Shown: positions 62,736 to 64,000 of the stretch, piece by piece
Numbering within the stretch: the stretch's first letter is position 1
Layout of the letters: every line of letters starts with the position of its first letter
Assembly: GCF_039655875.1 (NCBI RefSeq)
Contig: NZ_JBBYXK010000007.1
Coordinates: forward strand, 62,001 to 126,000
DNA from: Emcibacter sp. SYSU 3D8
GTDB lineage: Bacteria; Pseudomonadota; Alphaproteobacteria; SMXS01
DNA: 64,000 bases
Reading direction: 5' to 3'
The notes under the pieces: generated by a model
Seen by the model: the letters and a program-made list of their open reading frames with translations, nothing else
What the model was told of the DNA's origin: nothing
Database searches by the model: none
Made by a program: the position numbers and the translations under genes

Positions 62736-63662
62736 TCACTGGACGATGACCCAGGAGCCGTCGGGCTGCCGGCATGCCCGACCGTTGACCAGTTCGCCGC
62801 GGTCGTTCACGTAGACCTGCTGCGTGAACGTGGCGCAGCGGAAGCCATCGGGATCGTCGTAGTACTGGTTCACGCGGAAGTCGCCGTAGTTGTCTGTCTC
62901 CGGGTTCTCCCACTGCCAGTTGCTATTGGCCCGGCCCGAGTTCAGCGCCTGCGAATACGTCTTGTAGGCGTAGCTGCGATCCTCGCATTCCATGCGCCGG
63001 GTCAGCGCCGCGCCAGCCGTGCCGCCGACGATGACGCCGGCGATGGTGGCACCGGTGCCGCCGCGCCGGCCACTGGCCCCCTTGCCGATCAGGCCGCCGA
63101 TCAGGCCGCCGGCGATGATGCCGGCCGGATCGGACTTGCTGCGGCAATCGCGGTAGTAGACGTCGTCATTGTAGCTATAGCTGCGCGAGTAGCGCTGCCG
63201 CCAACGGCCGTCGCGGTCTCCCGGCCCCATGCCGCCGGAGATCGGACGCACGTCCTCGTCGTCCGGATCGAACCGCTCCCACCGGTTGCGCTGGCGATAG
63301 AACTCCTGGCCGCGGTAATTGCGGTCCCAATAGCTATCGAAGTCGAAGTCGGACTGTGGGACGCCCCACGGCGTACCCCAGTCGAGACGGCGGCCACCCC
63401 GGTCGACCTGGATGTCTCGGCCGTGCACCCAGCCGCGCGTCCGTGAGGTACTTACGTCGCACCATCTCCAGTTGCGCAGACAGCCGTTGATCTCCAGCCG
63501 CGTGTCGTAGCGGACGGTGGCGACCGTCGGATAGCCGTCGTCAGGGCCTGCCTTGATTTCAAGCCGTGGCGTGGCGTGGCCGGGCACAGCATGGGCGGGC
63601 ATCGCCGATGTGATCGCGGTCGCCGCGATGACGGCTGCGGCCGTCAAGGAACTCCTGAGCAT
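62736..63662 (-). CDS. SH3-like and glycine-zipper envelope protein (surface-antigen-like)
   Basis: A 308-aa exported protein with GAGGAG upstream of ATG 63662. After a signal peptide (ending PAHAVPG), residues ~30-90 form a bacterial SH3-like domain (LEIKAGPDDGYPTVATVRYD, WCDVSTSRTRGWVHGRDI). A Tyr/Arg/Asp-rich linker follows (~90-175). A glycine-zipper membrane segment spans ~180-230 (AGIIAGGLIGGLIGKGASG, GATIAGVIVGGTAGAAL). The C-terminal ~80 residues resemble the RT821/17-kDa surface antigen tail (WENPETDNYGDFRVNQYY, GRACRQPDGSWVIV). It is probably anchored in the outer membrane and binds peptidoglycan through SH3. The role is unknown. Confidence 0.82.
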   Translation of the reverse strand: MLRSSLTAAAVIAATAITSAMPAHAVPGHATPRLEIKAGPDDGYPTVATVRYDTRLEINGCLRNWRWCDVSTSRTRGWVHGRDIQVDRGGRRLDWGTPWGVPQSDFDFDSYWDRNYRGQEFYRQRNRWERFDPDDEDVRPISGGMGPGDRDGRWRQRYSRSYSYNDDVYYRDCRSKSDPAGIIAGGLIGGLIGKGASGRRGGTGATIAGVIVGGTAGAALTRRMECEDRSYAYKTYSQALNSGRANSNWQWENPETDNYGDFRVNQYYDDPDGFRCATFTQQVYVNDRGELVNGRACRQPDGSWVIVQ

Positions 63663-63928
63663 TCCAAACTCCTCTGATAAGCGGCCGGAACGGCCGGATT
63701 TTCCTGCCGGTCATTCCTCGCGAGAAACGAACAGTTGCTTTCGCCGAAAGTTCCCAAACAAATATTCCGTTGAAACAAGTTACCGTGATGCTTTTCGGGT
63801 GGCGATCGCGGCGTTCCTCACCGTGATGATGGCGGCCGTCATCATGATGGTGCGCGTGGGGAGATTCCGCCGCGCTGCCTCGCTCGCAGCCGCGCGCGGA
63901 GCCGGCAACAAAGCGCGGTATTCCTCCG

Positions 63929-64000
63929 GCGGAACTTCGAGTTGAAGCTCTCGCAGTAGCCGTTCTCCCACGGTGATCCAAGCTCGATATAAGCAGTCTT
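63929..64000 (-). pseudogene. IS3-type transposase (OrfB, integrase core) fragment at the window edge
   Basis: From 64000 leftward the minus strand encodes KTAYIELGSPWENGYCESFN then SKFR, the strongly conserved rve-domain block around the third catalytic Glu of IS3-family OrfB (PGSPWENGYCESFNSKFRDE). After SKFR the frame continues into unrelated Arg-rich sequence, so the copy is broken there. The upstream part lies outside the window. Confidence 0.7.

Noticed and set aside
57440-64000. Right-hand att site (second copy of the tRNA-Phe 3' end)
   Set aside because: I looked for another copy of the CCCCTGGGCACCA end downstream and did not see one; the island's far end is probably beyond the window.

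Overview
The window is a high-GC, densely packed chromosomal segment from an alphaproteobacterium. The class is supported by the gene string murA - DUF2948, then hisG - hisD - UPF0262 - low-MW phosphatase - infA - maf - RNase E/G - yacG - tRNA-Phe. It is also supported by a palindromic repeat of the type scattered through many alphaproteobacterial genomes. Genus and species cannot be read from this sequence.

Left third (1-31.2 kb): inorganic and organic nitrogen acquisition. On the plus strand lie the tail of a probable nitrate ABC transporter ATPase, nirB, nirD, nasA and a HemD-like gene (nitrate -> nitrite -> ammonium, with a possible siroheme link). On the minus strand a long operon runs from about 19.3 kb down to 6.5 kb: outer-membrane porin, urtABCDE, ureDABCEFG and a HupE/UreJ nickel permease. 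It carries urea from outer membrane to cytoplasm and hydrolyses it. A second minus-strand operon (26.5-19.9 kb) encodes another Urt-type ABC transporter plus formamidase FmdA and zinc-ribbon protein FmdB, probably a short-chain amide system. Divergent from it is a membrane hybrid histidine kinase whose sensor is a whole NCS1-type nucleobase/allantoin permease domain, followed by a LuxR-type response regulator. A nearly identical 20-bp sequence lies upstream of both minus-strand operons and is a candidate operator for this two-component system.

Middle (31.5-57.5 kb): tRNA-Thr, a thioredoxin-like protein with a DsbD/ScsB reductase, a methyltransferase, dcd, murA (with Asp in place of the usual catalytic Cys) and DUF2948. 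An accessory block of about 13 kb follows (HTH-citrate synthase, cupin/DUF2332/ABM, Sel1 lipoprotein, enoyl-CoA hydratase, MFS, SnoaL-like, molybdopterin oxidoreductase, thiolase/DUF35, VapBC, methyltransferase). The conserved his-infA-maf-rng-yacG string ends at tRNA-Phe.

Right end (57.4-64 kb): a probable integrative element at tRNA-Phe. A P4-type tyrosine integrase with nested inverted repeats is followed by a TonB-dependent receptor flanked by relics of IS1595-like and IS1-like transposases. Two secreted/envelope protein genes come next, and an IS3-type transposase fragment runs off the edge. The integrase-distal boundary was not found in the window.
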